From contig NC_134026.1 of the NCBI RefSeq assembly GCF_964204645.1, positions 18,618,650 to 18,682,649 of the forward strand: DNA of 64,000 nucleotides, read 5' to 3'. Positions 1 through 11,510 of the stretch are shown here, in pieces (positions within the stretch are counted from its first letter, which is position 1; the number at the start of each line of letters is the position of its first letter). Below the pieces are notes generated by a model. The model was not told where the DNA came from and searched no databases. It saw nothing but the letters and a program-made list of their open reading frames with translations. Made by a program: the position numbers and the translations under genes. Source of the stretch: Tubulanus polymorphus. Taxonomy: Eukaryota; Nemertea; Palaeonemertea; Tubulaniformes; Tubulanidae.

Positions 1-11
1 ATATAAGACAA

Positions 12-938
12 CACTTTCTACACTGTGTGCCGAATGAAAGTTATAATTGTTTTAGCACACTCTAAAAACTGAGAACACGTGTGAACACAAAATTAGAACA
101 TAAAAAGTGGGACACATTTTAGAACACTTTTCCCCCAGAACACGAGAATCAGAACGCGGATCAACCTTCCAGAAGCACGTGCATCACATCTAGAACCAAC
201 AATCAGTAATATTGAACCCTTTGATATCCAAAAGGGTCGATCTGAAATTGATCCCGTAGAATTTACTCATTTCTTGTCTTTCGGGTCCATTGAGACCATC
301 GAGATATGCACATCTTGCAATATTTTCATCTTTATCTCTCATTTCTGTGTCATCATTGTGGAAACAAATGTTCAACAAATCGCTTCTCGCATAATCTGCA
401 TGGTTTTCTGGCTCCCCCTACACCCTCTTTAAATCCACCAACTTCATTTGATGCTGGTGTATCAGCAGTGTGGCACTTTCTACACTGTGTGCCGAATGAA
501 AGTTATAATTGTTTTAGCACACTCTAAAAACTGAGAACACGTGTGAACACAAAATTAGAACATAAAAAGTGGGACACATTTTAGAACACTTTTCCCCCAG
601 AACACGAGAATCAGAACGCGGATCAACCTTCCAGAAGCACGTGCATCACATCTAGAACCAACAATCAGTAATATTGAACCCTTTGATATCCAAAAGGGTC
701 GATCTGAAATTGATCCCGTAGAATTTACTCATTTCTTGTCTTTCGGGTCCATTGAGACCATCGAGATATGCACATCTTGCAATATTTTCATCTTTATCTC
801 TCATTTCTGTGTCATCATTGTGGAAACAAATGTTCAACAAATCGCTTCTCGCATAATCTGCATGGTTTTCTGGCTCCCCCTACACCCTCTTTAAATCCAC
901 CAACTTCATTTGATGCTGGTGTATCAGCAGTGTGGCAA
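12..938. repeat. Tandem duplication, two 462-bp units
   Basis: The stretch starting at position 12 restarts at 474 with a period of 462 bp, and the second unit ends near 935. By eye the two units are nearly identical, giving the same 62-residue reading frame at 190-378 and 652-840, so the duplication is recent. It lies inside the transposon-like gene on the minus strand and repeats one of its coding blocks, which would disrupt the protein. Confidence 0.93.
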
Positions 939-1926
939 ATTAATGCTCCCTTCGTATGATATTGCCCAGTGTCTAATCGAAATGTATGACCCTCATATAA
1001 AACATTTAAATCATGTACAAAATTAGACGGTAGTTTCTATCATATCTATTAATGTTGACCCTCCTTGCTACAGCGACCAGCATAATACATGGTAATCTTG
1101 ACCGGAATTAAGGGGGGTATATTACATAACATTACATAGAAAATGACTCCTTTATGCTTTTTAGTATGGTTACCAATAGGGTTAACAATTTCTATATCAT
1201 GACAATATGCTAGGAGAGCTAGGGCATTAGGGTTCCCGCTGAAAATAGGATGGGTTTTCATGAAATGGCCACCACACGTGTCACGCAAATATTCATCTTC
1301 ACTGAGATGCCCAGAATCGACAAACTTCTTTACTTCAGGCTGGTTAATCAAATTCCTAATTGTTTCAAGTAATGGAATATAATATGCAACTGAAGGCACC
1401 CTCTTATAACGGTATTTCCCTTTGTACTTTTAACTGATTTTTTTAACTGATAACCTAAGACAACTTCTACGGGTTCGATAATATCAAATACTTATTGTTT
1501 ACTGAAATACTTATTCTGAGTACGATTTGAGACCTTCAAACATATCACTTCTGAAACACTTGTCAACGCCAAGTCTTTCTTCTTCAGTTAGATTTAGAAG
1601 TTGGTTAAGGAGCCTTTCCTTTGTAATGTTGTTCAAATTATGTACCAAATGCTCGACGTTTTCAATAATGCTCAACGTAGTCTGACGAGTCAGGTTAGCC
1701 CCTTCCCGTAAGCTGAGTAAAAACTGTCCTATGTGCTTCTTGGACTATGGACTGGGTGGATTTCATTAATACAATTTTGTATTTCCATCAACTGATCATC
1801 TTCATTGAAGTTATCATTTTCTACAATGCCTAGATTTCTGTGATTTTTTTCATGTCTATGATGCTGACTTATGTGGCTCCGATAGGAAGAAAAATTTGAA
1901 TATGTAGCACCACAGACCTGACTCAT
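190..1926 (-). pseudogene. C2H2-finger DNA-transposon gene, decayed
   Basis: Read leftward, this begins with a C2H2-like finger (1729-1926, CGATYSNFSSYRSHI followed by H-x-H). A leucine-rich block follows (about 1500-1720), then a block containing YYIPLLETI and DIEIVNPIGNHTKKHK (1049-1399), then a cysteine-rich block (CRLCEKRF, about 380-440) that is duplicated by the 462-bp repeat. The order finger, YYIPLL, plus a (D/E)(V/I)E(V/I)xNP(L/I)G motif matches a repeat-borne protein family common in fish and invertebrates, which I take to be a transposase of an unclassified DNA transposon. Frame changes and stops between blocks suggest decay, although some gaps could be introns. A relative lies at 58884-59987. 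Confidence 0.5.
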
Positions 1927-1929
1927 CTT

Positions 1930-2415
1930 GAAATTTGGAGAATTTTTGTGTTTTGCAAGTAAATGCTTTTGAAAACTGGCATCATCATAACTAGTATAAT
2001 TACAAACACTACAACGCCAGCCCTTATTTACTTTACATCCAAGTGGCTAATATTAGGCACACACTTCTTGAAGTCAGATGTGAATGTTGAGATGATATCA
2101 CCCGCCGAAATTTGGCTCCACACAAAAAAAGAAGAAAAAAATGGTTTCTGTAATTCTAAATCGAATTTTGTAGAAATAGTTTAACAGTTCTAAGAAGTAG
2201 GCCGATTTTACAGTTAGGCCTGGTGTTACAATTAGGATATTTCGGCGTACACTTATCTCAAATTGATCAAATAGAACCTACAACGTATTTCCAGGAAAAT
2301 CAGAAAATGCAATGTAAATAATACGGTTTGAGGGGAGATTCATTTTAGTGGCACTGATGTCGTATCTCTCACATGCATATCTCTGTCGGTTGCTTTTTTC
2401 ATAAGGAGTTGAGAG
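1930..2415. other. No feature recognised
   Basis: This AT-rich stretch lies between the finger-transposon gene and the BEL fragment. I see no supported coding region or repeat unit in it. Confidence 0.4.
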
Positions 2416-2936
2416 TTAGTGATCTAGTAATAGATGGGGAAATCTGGCGCCGTACGGTAAAGATGAGCTTTGCACACAACTGCCACATCGAATAAGTCCC
2501 CTGTCATCGATGAAGATTTTCAGTTGTTTGACCAGGTGACCGCGTTTGAGTTTCTGATCCGTCAATTGATTTAATTCAGATTTAAAGTATGTTTCCTGTA
2601 ATTCAATGACCCATTTGTTTTCTGCTGTTTTCATTTCATCGGCGGTGAGTTCCCCGCCAATCCTATTGGCCGGGTGCCTCAGATTATGTAAATATCTGAG
2701 GAAATTAGCGGTTACACGCACGAGTTCGGTCAATTATCCATATTTTTCTGGATCAATGATCTTTAAGATACCCGCTTTCTCTTAACTGTTCATGTTGTAT
2801 CGATATGGTAGTCTCGTTGACAGTTTCATCGGTTTTAATTTCGTTATCGGCTTGAAATCGCGAGACTGGCCAATCGCCAACTTCCAACCAGTCGGGCCCG
2901 TACCACCATAGTGTTGAATTAACCAGTTATCGAGTG
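2416..2936 (-). pseudogene. BEL/Pao pol fragment (pre-integrase)
   Basis: The minus frame at 2416-2733 has the layout of the BEL/Pao segment between RNase H and integrase: a helical stretch with FLRYLHNLR, then LTADEMKTAE, then DDRGLIRCG. Upstream sequence up to 2936 reads as related pol in the same direction (NWLIQHYGG near 2900). The fragment ends abruptly near 2410 with no integrase core, so the element is truncated on this side. Its other half is at 6837-7810, beyond an inserted hAT element. Confidence 0.65.
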
Positions 2937-3528
2937 CAGGGTTCATTGTGTCACTGCTGACAAAAAGTCACTGCTATTCACTGCCAATGAAAAGTCAAAT
3001 TCACTGCCATTTGGATACCTAGTAAAGACATGTTACCAAAAGACTACGGATAGAGCCAAAACAATCAAACACCCGCTGAAGAACCAAAAAGCACCAACTA
3101 GGTATATTCGCATAATACTTCATTTATTAAACTTGAACTGCTTTTGATTGTCTTCTCATTATAAGGCTTAAAAAGCCAATTAAAATCTAAATGACATAAA
3201 GCCATAAAAAGCCATAACAACCACTTTTCTACAGTAAAAATAATACATGTTCAATATACAAGAGAAATCCAACAATAAATGAGCCAAAGATGAAAAGTTC
3301 TTGAATACACGAGTATATGTCGAGGCGTCAAGCGTACTGATGATGGCTAAAGTCTTAATGTTGCTCAATATGTACTAGTCTAATCAAGAACTTTTCATCT
3401 TTTGCTCATTTATTGTGGGATTTCTCTTGTATATTCATGTTACGCGGATATTGTGTATCATCTTGATTCGTACATGTTCAATAATACAATAAGCACATGA
3501 AACAAAATTAAAAATTTCGGTAAAAATT

Positions 3529-6527
3529 CTACACGCTATCAATGACCTTTGACTGTGTCTGTATTTCTGTTTCAACAGTTTCCAGTTCAGGTTTTTTACT
3601 CTTCACGCTTTTTCTCATTTTGACTGATTTCACTACTAGACTATGGGTTTCAGTTTGCATCTTGGTACCCAATGCCTGCTCTCCAAACAAATCTGCTTGA
3701 TCTTGCAATGAACTAATGTCTATCTCCAACGCCCTTTTCTTACTTTTCAATTCATCTAATTTCATCACTTCAAGTTTACGTTTTTGAGCTCTAGCGGAAT
3801 CTTCGTTTTGCTTTCTATTCTTATCAATATAAGCTTTGTAACGACTATGTGCAGAGCCGCAATACGATATGAGCTCAGTATTGATTTCAACATTTCTTAC
3901 ACCACCAACACTTTTCACACAATCACAAATGAATCGCAAAGCACGATATGACAGTTCAGATAAGTTATCTTCCTCAATTTGGTGGTTAACAGAAAAGCCT
4001 TGTTCAACGGCAGCTTGGCCATGAGATAACATAAGTAAGTTCTTCACTACCGGCCACAAATTACTGAAGTCATCAGTACCCATGTAATCATAATACAGAC
4101 AATCAAGCCTGTCCTTTTTCCAATCAAAATCCACAAAAACAGATTTATGTTGTGCCACTTTCATATCTACAAAATCTTCAAATTCATTTCTCAAATCATC
4201 GCAATCTTTATCGGGAACAATTTTACAGTGATTTAGTGATGAAAGTATTCTTTTGAATTTCGATTTACAAATGTCCGGATGGGAAGCTAGGTATACGGGG
4301 TCTAGACACTTCATATTTTGCACTACAGTATATCTAACAGGTGACTTAGCTTTAATTTTGACCACTACAGCAACTAGAAAAGATCTCACTCGCATTCTAA
4401 AGTCCATTGCCATTCTTTCTGAAATTTGCTTCAAAGCAAGTAATTCTTTCAGTTTTTTCTCTGCAATGTGCCCTACATCTATATCAGTATGAATACGGTA
4501 ATTGTTAGAGCTCTCAACATCAATTGCCAAAAGCTTTGACAGATTATCAGCGTCTTTCATTAGATCACCTTTAATAAATCTTTTCATTAAACTTCTTAAT
4601 ATAATGAAGAACTGAGATGCCATAAAAGGCATAAGAGGTCGATCACTTTGAAAATCAACTAGAAAAGGTCTGAGTATCTTAGCTATTGATAAGAATGCAT
4701 AAAAACGTGGAATCACAACATCATCTGATGCAGCATTCTTCACTTCAACGTACGCCTTACATGTTGGCTTTTCACTATTCTTCAATTTCGTTTCCACATA
4801 CAAAACGTATTTCTGAATAGATGTCCAAATTTCAACTGCTCTTTCCACTGCAGGAATATTATCCAGCCACCTGTGAAAAAGCAAACAATAATTGAAATAA
4901 TAAAAACTGTCAATCAAGTATTTCTGTATAATGGATTATTATGAACAGATTTACCTATGAGCGCAGAACTTCATCGGAAATATGGAACTACCGGTTACGG
5001 TTTCATAATCTTCTCTTCGAGCAGGGGAATCTTTAAACAGACTATACAGACTTCGCAATAGTGTTTCAATGTCCCATCCAGATTTAGTTGAGCCAGCCTT
5101 GAACGAATTATGCACAATATGGAGCCCACAGCTTCCAATATTGAGCAAGGTAGACTCTTTGTTGAATTCTGTTTTCACATATTCACTGAATTTGTCATAG
5201 AATGACCTGTTGACATTCGGACCGTCTAAGATATTTGAAAAAGATCGCCATAATTCAATTTGAATTGAGTAAAATGCCGCAGCATGTCAGATGCTCTAGC
5301 ATGACCGATGAAAGTTGAATCATGGTACCTTGTCACTACCTTGTTGTTGTCCCAGTATCGCAAATGTACATCCAATTGTTTTTTTTGGTTGTGATCATTC
5401 AGTGACTCGTCAAACAGCATGACGTATGGGGTACCATTAAGTTTCGACGAGAACTTTTCACGAAAGTACGGATTAATTCCAAACGAAGCAAGGTATTTAC
5501 ATTTATGTTCACTAAATGTAATTCGGTCTGCGATAACAGAGTCTGCAAACATTAGCTTAAACAAATCACGCACGTCCTCACAAGATTTGAAAGAAAAATG
5601 ACTAGTTACAGTCTTCAGAGTCCAAAGAATTTCAGTTTTTTTGACAGAGTCTTTAGAAACAAAATCATCAATAATGCTGCTGCTACTCCCGGTACTGGTT
5701 GTAGGCCTGTTATCAACAACAGACTGTACTCTAAAAAATAAAATAGAAAAATTATAACCAGTGATAAATAAATGGTCCTAAATAAATCAATTTTTGTTCA
5801 TTGAAATTGTATTATAATTATCAATCAGCCTACCCGTACATGAGTGACAGTGATCTCCACAGGTTAGCCATGTAGTGAGTAGGTTACCACATGCACAATA
5901 CTTATTATAAAATTCTGACTTATTGCCGGATTGGGATTCGAAACCAAATAAAAAAATATATGGCAGTAGTCCACAGAAAACAGCAGGGTCGATGAAAGTT
6001 AATTTATATATAGCCTCACCTAACCCTAACCCTATTCTTTCATGCATGATGTGCGTATGTAGTAGCCACGTATGGGTAGCCACTTTACTACAATTGAACG
6101 CAAATGAAAACATTAATCATTATTTAGAAGAGACGGTCATTTCAAAAGCACACACTTTCTTCCCACAGCGATTGTTGTTGAGATCTTTTTTGCCAAACAT
6201 ATCATCTAATCTAACTGTTTGAGAGACTATCGATCCACCAGATAGGTGTAGGTTACTTTTCATGTGAGACTTCAAAGCTCCCAAACCACCGGCTCCAAGT
6301 TCGTTCGATTTCATGCAAATTCTACATCTAAACTTATGAATAGAATTCGGAACATGTTCAATCCAGCTACGGTACTCCGGATGATGAAGCCACGAATCTT
6401 GAAATGTACATTTTCCCATCTTTCCACGGTGTAACGGGCCAGAGATTTTCAAAAAATCCGAACGCAAACCACCGCCATTTGCAATTTTGTGTAACAGGTG
6501 CCTGGACCAGGTAGCCATGGCAACCAT
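3529..6527 (-). pseudogene. hAT-type transposase gene, spliced, one frameshift
   Basis: The first exon (about 6120-6527) encodes a BED-like zinc finger (FQDSWL, CRIC, then H-x4-H in SHMKSNLH). The start is uncertain; a methionine just before KCTFQDSW near 6421 fits best. The second exon (4956-5730) follows a TTTTTTAG acceptor and contains LFDESLN and RYHDSTFIGHA. The third (3529-4870) ends with the hAT C-terminal region (LSHGQAAVEQGFS), followed by a lysine-rich coiled tail. A clean GT-AG intron lies at 4871-4954, and the codon crossing it is preserved. One frameshift near 5240, between the frames at 5226-5573 and 4951-5178, breaks the catalytic region. It is otherwise complete, suggesting fairly recent activity. 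Confidence 0.72.
4871..4954 (-). other. 84-bp intron of hAT-1 gene
   Basis: On the minus strand the donor is TCATAG/GTAAAT at 4955/4954 and the acceptor is TTTTTCACAG/GTGGC at 4871/4870. The reading frame continues across the join and is closed by stops within the intron. Confidence 0.8.
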
Positions 6528-6836
6528 AAAAATGAAAACTCAATAAAATTGAATTGACTCGCGACTCGTCGATGGTCACAACACCAATGAATAAAATGAA
6601 ATTGAATTGCCGTCGGCATGACATCGTCGGTATGTTTTTTTGTTCGAAACTCAACGAAATTTCTCATGACATTTTAAAATTGCCACTCTCAGACAAAATT
6701 GAACACATTTCAGAATTCACTGCCCCCTTTCCCATTTCCACTGCCTTTCTAAAAAATTCACTGCTATTAACAGCCGTGAATAGATTTTTTTCAATTCACT
6801 GCTATTTACTGCTTTCACTGCCCGCGACGAACCCTG

Positions 6837-7341
6837 CGAGTGGGTATACCACGTGTAAGTAGATCCGCTGGATTATTTTGGGTCGGTACGAAATTCAATT
6901 CCACTTTAAGATTATCTAATTTCAAAGAATTTATCTAGTGCACCCTGTTTTAAACGAAACATGGAAGTCGATTTTCACTCCTAGTCAAACTTATAGGACT
7001 ATCTCGCTGTCGGCCCAGATAATCGCTTAGCTGAAATGGTAGCATGCATTGAGCGCATTTAATGAATATCTGATCAAACAGGCCCCGACGGCGGTGGCCA
7101 TTAACTCGAGGCGTGGTAACGAGAGCTAATTAACGGGTACAACTTCTCTGTTTTTCGCTATGTTAAGTGCGTTGTTTTGACATAGATAAACGGTTGCTCC
7201 GTAGCCACGTATACTCGCTTCCACAAAACAACGTAATTCAGTATCGGTATCCTCCGGCGGCGCAGAAAAATTCTTCCGGTTAATCGCTATTTTTCTCGCA
7301 TTTTGTAGATCTCGGAACAAAGTTTTCCAATTATTGCACAT
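6837..7341 (-). pseudogene. BEL/Pao RT-RNase H fragment
   Basis: The minus frame at 7126-7341 resembles the BEL/Pao pol region just past the polymerase (ELRCFVEASIRGYGATVYL, the RNase H start seen in this family as FxDAS). The remainder to 6837 is interrupted by stops, but near the hAT border it shows ADLLTRG, a phrase typical of the end of BEL RNase H. The pol text resumes beyond hAT-1 at 2936. Confidence 0.6.
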
Positions 7342-7476
7342 TTCGTCCGGTAATAATTCATTCGATTGCTGTCGATTCGTCTTTCACCGACGTAACAACG
7401 TTGTCTATGTATATTCTTGATTTCATATCATAAGCGTACTACTATACTTTTGTATTTCGACAATCCGTTCGAATGC

Positions 7477-7788
7477 CTAATCACCCACTTCTACTATAGA
7501 TGATTGTAGATTTTCATCAGGTGTCAACGAGAGAATAGTTTGATCGAGTTCTTGTATGAGGTTTAGCTTTGTGACTGCTGATGATATGATTGCTACTAGA
7601 TTCTGAACTTCGGCTAGGCCTACTTCTGATGACCTGGATTGTAGGCCCTGGTAGACCTCCTCTGCACGATTGAGATATTTAGATAACTGCCCTCGGTGGG
7701 CCAACCGAGATGCTGTAGGACGCTTCGTTTGGTCCATTGTATTATGACGCTCAGTTTCGTCATTCGCGTGTTCTGATGTCGTCGACAT
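7477..7788 (-). pseudogene. BEL/Pao Gag N-terminus fragment
   Basis: The frame opens at an ATG (7788) three bases after the primer binding site, as expected for a BEL gag. It encodes about 103 residues, Ser/Thr-rich then helical, and stops at 7477. BEL Gag is usually several hundred residues, so the C-terminal part with the zinc knuckles is lost, and RNase H sequence follows within about 140 bp. An internal deletion therefore removed most of gag, protease and RT. Confidence 0.5.
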
Positions 7789-7790
7789 GA

Positions 7791-7807
7791 TCCTGGTCAC
7801 GGCACCA
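7791..7807 (-). promoter_or_regulatory. Primer binding site, tRNA-His-like
   Basis: Read on the minus strand this is TGGTGCCGTGACCAGGA. The first 12 bases match the complement of the 3' end of animal tRNA-His (CCA plus the GCCGTGA-type acceptor stem). It sits two bases after a CA-ended sequence that should be the end of the 5' LTR, and just before gag. Confidence 0.65.
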
Positions 7808-7809
7808 AA

Positions 7810-7928
7810 TGTGATGGAGTGACTATAACCACAGAGAGCTGACCAGATCCGAAGGTGCAAAGTCGACAAGCTTGTTGTATTTCGTGAATCTAAACAGCAT
7901 CTAACTTTATTACTACCGTACTAGTGGA
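7810..7928 (-). repeat. Probable 5' LTR end of BEL remnant
   Basis: Sequence adjoining the primer binding site begins TG in plus orientation, so it ends CA on the element strand. It should be the inner end of the 5' LTR. I found no second LTR copy, so the outer border is unknown and may extend into the 370-bp repeats to the right. Confidence 0.35.
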
Positions 7929-8570
7929 AAGCCCGTGGAAACCACAGGTGATTTTTAAACGTAGAACTTCCAACTTATTAGTTCATTACACATGAATTGG
8001 GTAGGAATTGAGTGGCCTATTATGTGGTGTGATCACCTGTGCCCATGGAGACCATATGGGATCTCGGGACCGACTAGACCTGTGCCCGAGGATACTGGGG
8101 CCCTTAATCACATACTGAAAATTTCTTCTTCCCATGGAGGCCCAAGGTAATAGAGCTATAGGTAGAAACAAATATGTAAAGTGCCGATATGATCATTTTA
8201 TAATGTATGAATTGTATGCAGTACTGAATATTTGAACCTGCCTGAAACAGAACTATAGATAGCAAACAAATGTACCGGTATGATCATTTCATAATGTAAA
8301 GCCTGTGGAAACCACGAGTGATTTTTAAACATACTACTTCTGACTTTTTTGTGAATTGAGTAGGAGTACTGTGATAACCCATGCCCGTTGAGACCATATG
8401 GGATCTCGGGACCGACTTGACCTGTAGCCAAGGATACTCGGTCCCTTAATCACATAATGAATATTTCTTCCCATGGAGGCCCTAACAGAACTATAGATAA
8501 GATATCAAAGAAATACATAAATTACCGATATGATCATTTCATTATACGCGGTACTGAAGATCTGAACCCA
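7929..8570. repeat. Diverged tandem duplication, period about 369
   Basis: Two copies start with AAAGCC(C/T)GTGGAAACCAC at 7929 and 8298. Both contain GAGACCATATGGGATCTCGGG (near 8047 and 8390) and TTCTTCCCATGGAGGCC. The copies differ by many substitutions and small indels, so this is an old duplication. No coding is seen in it. Confidence 0.8.
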
Positions 8571-8765
8571 TGGGTACATCACGTAACAGATACACCACTC
8601 TGCTGACTTCAGTAAGTGAGTTTATTGCTTTGAACCAGCAGCAGCACCTCGTAGGTTACACTAAGTGGGTTAATTGCTTTTTTATTTACTATCATCTGTT
8701 ACATTTGAAAAACTGTTTCATGACCCGGCAGTATGGTGGCTGATTCGGGCCACGCCAAGATTTTT

Positions 8766-9125
8766 CGAACACGAAAAATCTCAAAACAAACTTTATAGCG
8801 AGAAAACAAATATTAACGCGAGAAAACAAATATTTAGCGCGAGAAAACAATTCATTTTGTTTTCTTGTACTAAATATTTGTTTTCTCGCGCTAATATTTG
8901 TTTTGGCGGGGCGAGAAAACAAACTTTTGTTTTGGCGGGGTCGCCAAAACAAATATTAACGCGAGAAAACAAATATTTAGCACGAGAAATCAAATATTTA
9001 GAGCGAGAAAACAAATTATTTTGTTTTTTCACCCGAAATATTTGTTTTCTCGTGTTAATATTTGTTTTCTCGCTATCGAATTTGTTTTCTCGCTTTAAGT
9101 TTTGTTTTGGCGGGGTCGAGAAAGT
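8766..9125. repeat. Self-complementary GAGAAAACAAATATT array
   Basis: About 15 copies of a unit close to GCGAGAAAACAAATATTTA alternate with its reverse complement (AAATATTTGTTTTCTCGC), joined by GGCGGGG spacers near 8906, 8935 and 9112. The arms can fold into several alternative hairpins. The long reading frames seen here on both strands are by-products of the repeat. Confidence 0.85.
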
Positions 9126-9310
9126 AGGGCGTGTATGTCGTTACAATACAAGGTCAGTTCTGTTTAACATCTGACTGCCAAATGATACGTGTGATATACA
9201 TTGTGTGTTGCGCGTATACCGAATTTTGCGTTCTGAATTAGAGAAAAGGAAAGCTATATTAGGAGAGCTCATATCTTGGTAGATCGTGTTGTGTTTTCTA
9301 CAAGAACAGG

Positions 9311-9510
9311 ATGACCGCTCAGGTATGGAATTTGTTAAATATTCATATTTCGAAATTATCAAACTATTTGTTCTTAGTACCGTACTCTAATCCGCTTAAT
9401 CGGTTATATTTCTTTATAGAGGGCGATATCATCACACAATTGTTTAACGACGGGTTTACTAATAAGGAAATCTGCCACTCACTCACGACTTATTTTGCTT
9501 TGGCAATGAG
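9311..9510 (+). CDS. 5' exons of an HTH-like gene
   Basis: A short first exon (ATG at 9311 to CAG at 9322) is followed by GTATGG. A second exon, 9422-9510, follows an ATAGAG acceptor, keeps the frame, and ends ATGAG/GTAAGAGG, a good donor. It encodes GDIITQLFNDGFTNKEI and about a dozen more residues, the pattern of a helix-turn-helix that starts certain integrase-core genes in invertebrates. I did not find later exons, so this is a stub or an incomplete gene. The splice choice is my inference. Confidence 0.4.
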
Positions 9511-10308
9511 GTAAGAGGTTATTTGGCCGCTAAGTAAATATCATACGTTGAGGGATCGATAAGGCTAAATTATGTATTTTCGCTAAATTTTCTGGGAATC
9601 GTTCTCAAATCCTTGCTGTCTTTGCTGTGAGCGTACATTAAAACGGCGAATTTACAAACTAGGATTAAAAAGGAGATGTAACTATAAATTAAATGAAGTT
9701 GCCAGTGTTGTAGAGGTAGTAACGGTTATCTATACGTAGACATTTAATTTCTAGTGTTTCATTAATATCAAAATGTTTATCATCGTAATATCGAGAAGTA
9801 TACAATGTTTCAGTTATCATTCTGACAAGTTAATTGCTGCCAGTATGTGATATAGGTTTCTTTAATTACGGGAAGAGTACGTGGTAGCGGTAGCTGTTTG
9901 GGCTACAGAGCCATGACAAGTACATTGAGGAATCGCTATGGAATCCGTGTTCCTAGGTACGATGATGGTCCGTAATTGTTAGGAGGGGGATACATAGAAT
10001 CCTGCGTTAATTATACCTCATTTCTCTAAAACATTAAGGCCTTCTGACCATTCGGCGGAAAACCTTATTGTTATTGCCTTGATTATTATCACTGAAATGG
10101 AGTCGGATTGATTATGTTTTTATTATCCGAGATCAGTTTATCAGATGACCTGCGTGCTTTTCGGGACTGGCCAAAGTCCGAAATTCAATTTGAAAAGAAA
10201 GCGAGGCCCATGACATACCAATTCTTGAAGAATGCAATTATCGGAATTTGACGACTGGAATTTGAACAGTATATTTTTTCACGGTCCCTTTCTACAGTGT
10301 GTACTTAC
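9511..10308. other. No feature recognised
   Basis: AT-rich sequence with no supported frame or repeat. It may be intron of either neighbouring gene. Confidence 0.4.
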
Positions 10309-11510
10309 GAAGAGGCTAGGGTATTTATCAAACCACATGGTGCTGGTGACTGGAGCCCTTGAACACTTTCTGTCGCTGGGGATTCACCCTGAGCGTCTTG
10401 TTGTTGACTTAACTCACACAATTGCTGTAAAGTGGGAAAGTCGTCCTCGTCACTGCTGGTGGTACACGTGTGAAGGTATATTCTCACAGGATTTGACTTA
10501 TGAAAATCTATGTACGACTGAATACAGAACTCTTCACCTGATGGTAGGTGTTCTTTGAGTTTGTTTCCAGTAAACGTTGCAAGATATGTCGCTAAATCAT
10601 TGAGCTTTTACTTCATCCCGGATGCTTTGCCTTGAGGAAAGAACAACGTGGATATAACTTTGGTTAGTTCTAATAATTTCATTTTTTTGTCTACATCTAT
10701 GCCGTGGGAACCACCACCAAAACTCAGAGATACAGAATTGAATGATATTCCATCTTTTGAGTGTTTCCACCCGACCATGATACGTCTCGTTTGTTTTGCC
10801 GCATTCATGTTATGTTCATATTTCACTGTAGGCCTATCAACTTTCTTCGGTTTTTTTTCCATAAGCCATACGGAGTCTACTGACTACGTCTGACGTATTT
10901 TCGCCACCTAAAAAAGGTAAAGTTACACGTATACCGGGCATCAGGTTTTCATAAGAATAAGCTAGACAGTGAGCTCATGTAAATCACTTATCAACATCGG
11001 CATTGCTTTCGATGAATTCAAACAGAGGATTCGTTTAATTCAAACAGGATTTAACGAATGCGGATTGGATCCCTGGAGGACTAGTGTAGACTTACATTCA
11101 CTGTCTAAAGTCTATATCCATATTAAGTGAACATGGTGAATTAATTCAGTTACCGGTATTACAACTGAGAGTATTTATGTTGCTTAAAGTTTAATGATGT
11201 CTGTCTCCCGACTCACCCGTTTGACTTCTAACCATGTGACATCTTTGTCGTAACCGATTTCGGTCACCTATGGCACGAATACCCATAGCAATATAGTCAT
11301 CATCTGCTAAAGTCAAAACGTTGTCTATGTCTATCTATAAGGACAAAATGTTACCGAACATTTTAAGACTACGAAGGGCAAAATCATCATAATTTAATTC
11401 AATTCTCCTTGTTAATCGGAGTGTATTATTACCTTATTATCGCGAAAGACTGGGATGAACTGATCCAAGGCAAGTTCCGACAGAATGCGATTAATATTTT
11501 TCTCATCCAT
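10309..11510 (-). pseudogene. SAM-domain gene, three exons, two lesions
   Basis: Exon 1 (11433-11510) starts at ATG and ends AAG/GTAATA. Exon 2 (11217-11334) lies between TCCTTATAG and GG/GTGAGT. Together they encode a SAM domain (ILSELALDQFIPVF, then LADDDYIAMGI and GDRNRLRQRC), a protein-protein interaction fold. Exon 3 (10309-10907) follows CTTTTTTAG and encodes a second conserved block with RRIMVGWKH, FGGGSHGIDVD and LFFPQGKAS, then an acidic tail with VRIYLHTC, ending at a strong GTAAGT donor. This SAM plus GGG(T/S)-block architecture recurs in invertebrate genomes; its function is unknown. Two lesions are seen: an A8 run near 10855 that shifts frame, and a TAA at 10608-10610. It could be a recent pseudogene, or these may be sequencing errors. 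Confidence 0.65.

Larger units (their letters stand above)
2937..6836 (-). mobile_element. hAT element 1, inserted in a BEL remnant
   Basis: The ends are short inverted repeats starting CAGGGTTC (2937) and finishing GAACCCTG (6836), followed inward by several CACTGC-type subterminal repeats at both ends (for example 2956-3010 and 6717-6822). The hexamer cgagtg flanks both sides (2931-2936 and 6837-6842) and looks like the target duplication. hAT elements normally give 8 bp, so two bases may have diverged. BEL pol coding lies on both sides in the same direction. The element carries one spliced transposase-like gene. Confidence 0.75.

Noticed and set aside
306-959. Plus-strand frames in the 462-bp duplication
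   Set aside because: They are shadows opposite the minus-strand transposon coding, which carries the family motifs.
6018-6036. CCTAACCCTAACCC telomere-like word
   Set aside because: Only two units, inside an apparent intron of the hAT-1 gene. Chance is likely.
8766-9125. Possible CRISPR-like array
   Set aside because: Units alternate direction, spacers are not unique, there are no cas genes, and the DNA is from an animal.
8674-9174. 166-codon frame and three others on both strands
   Set aside because: They come from the self-complementary repeat, which happens to lack stops. No family pattern.
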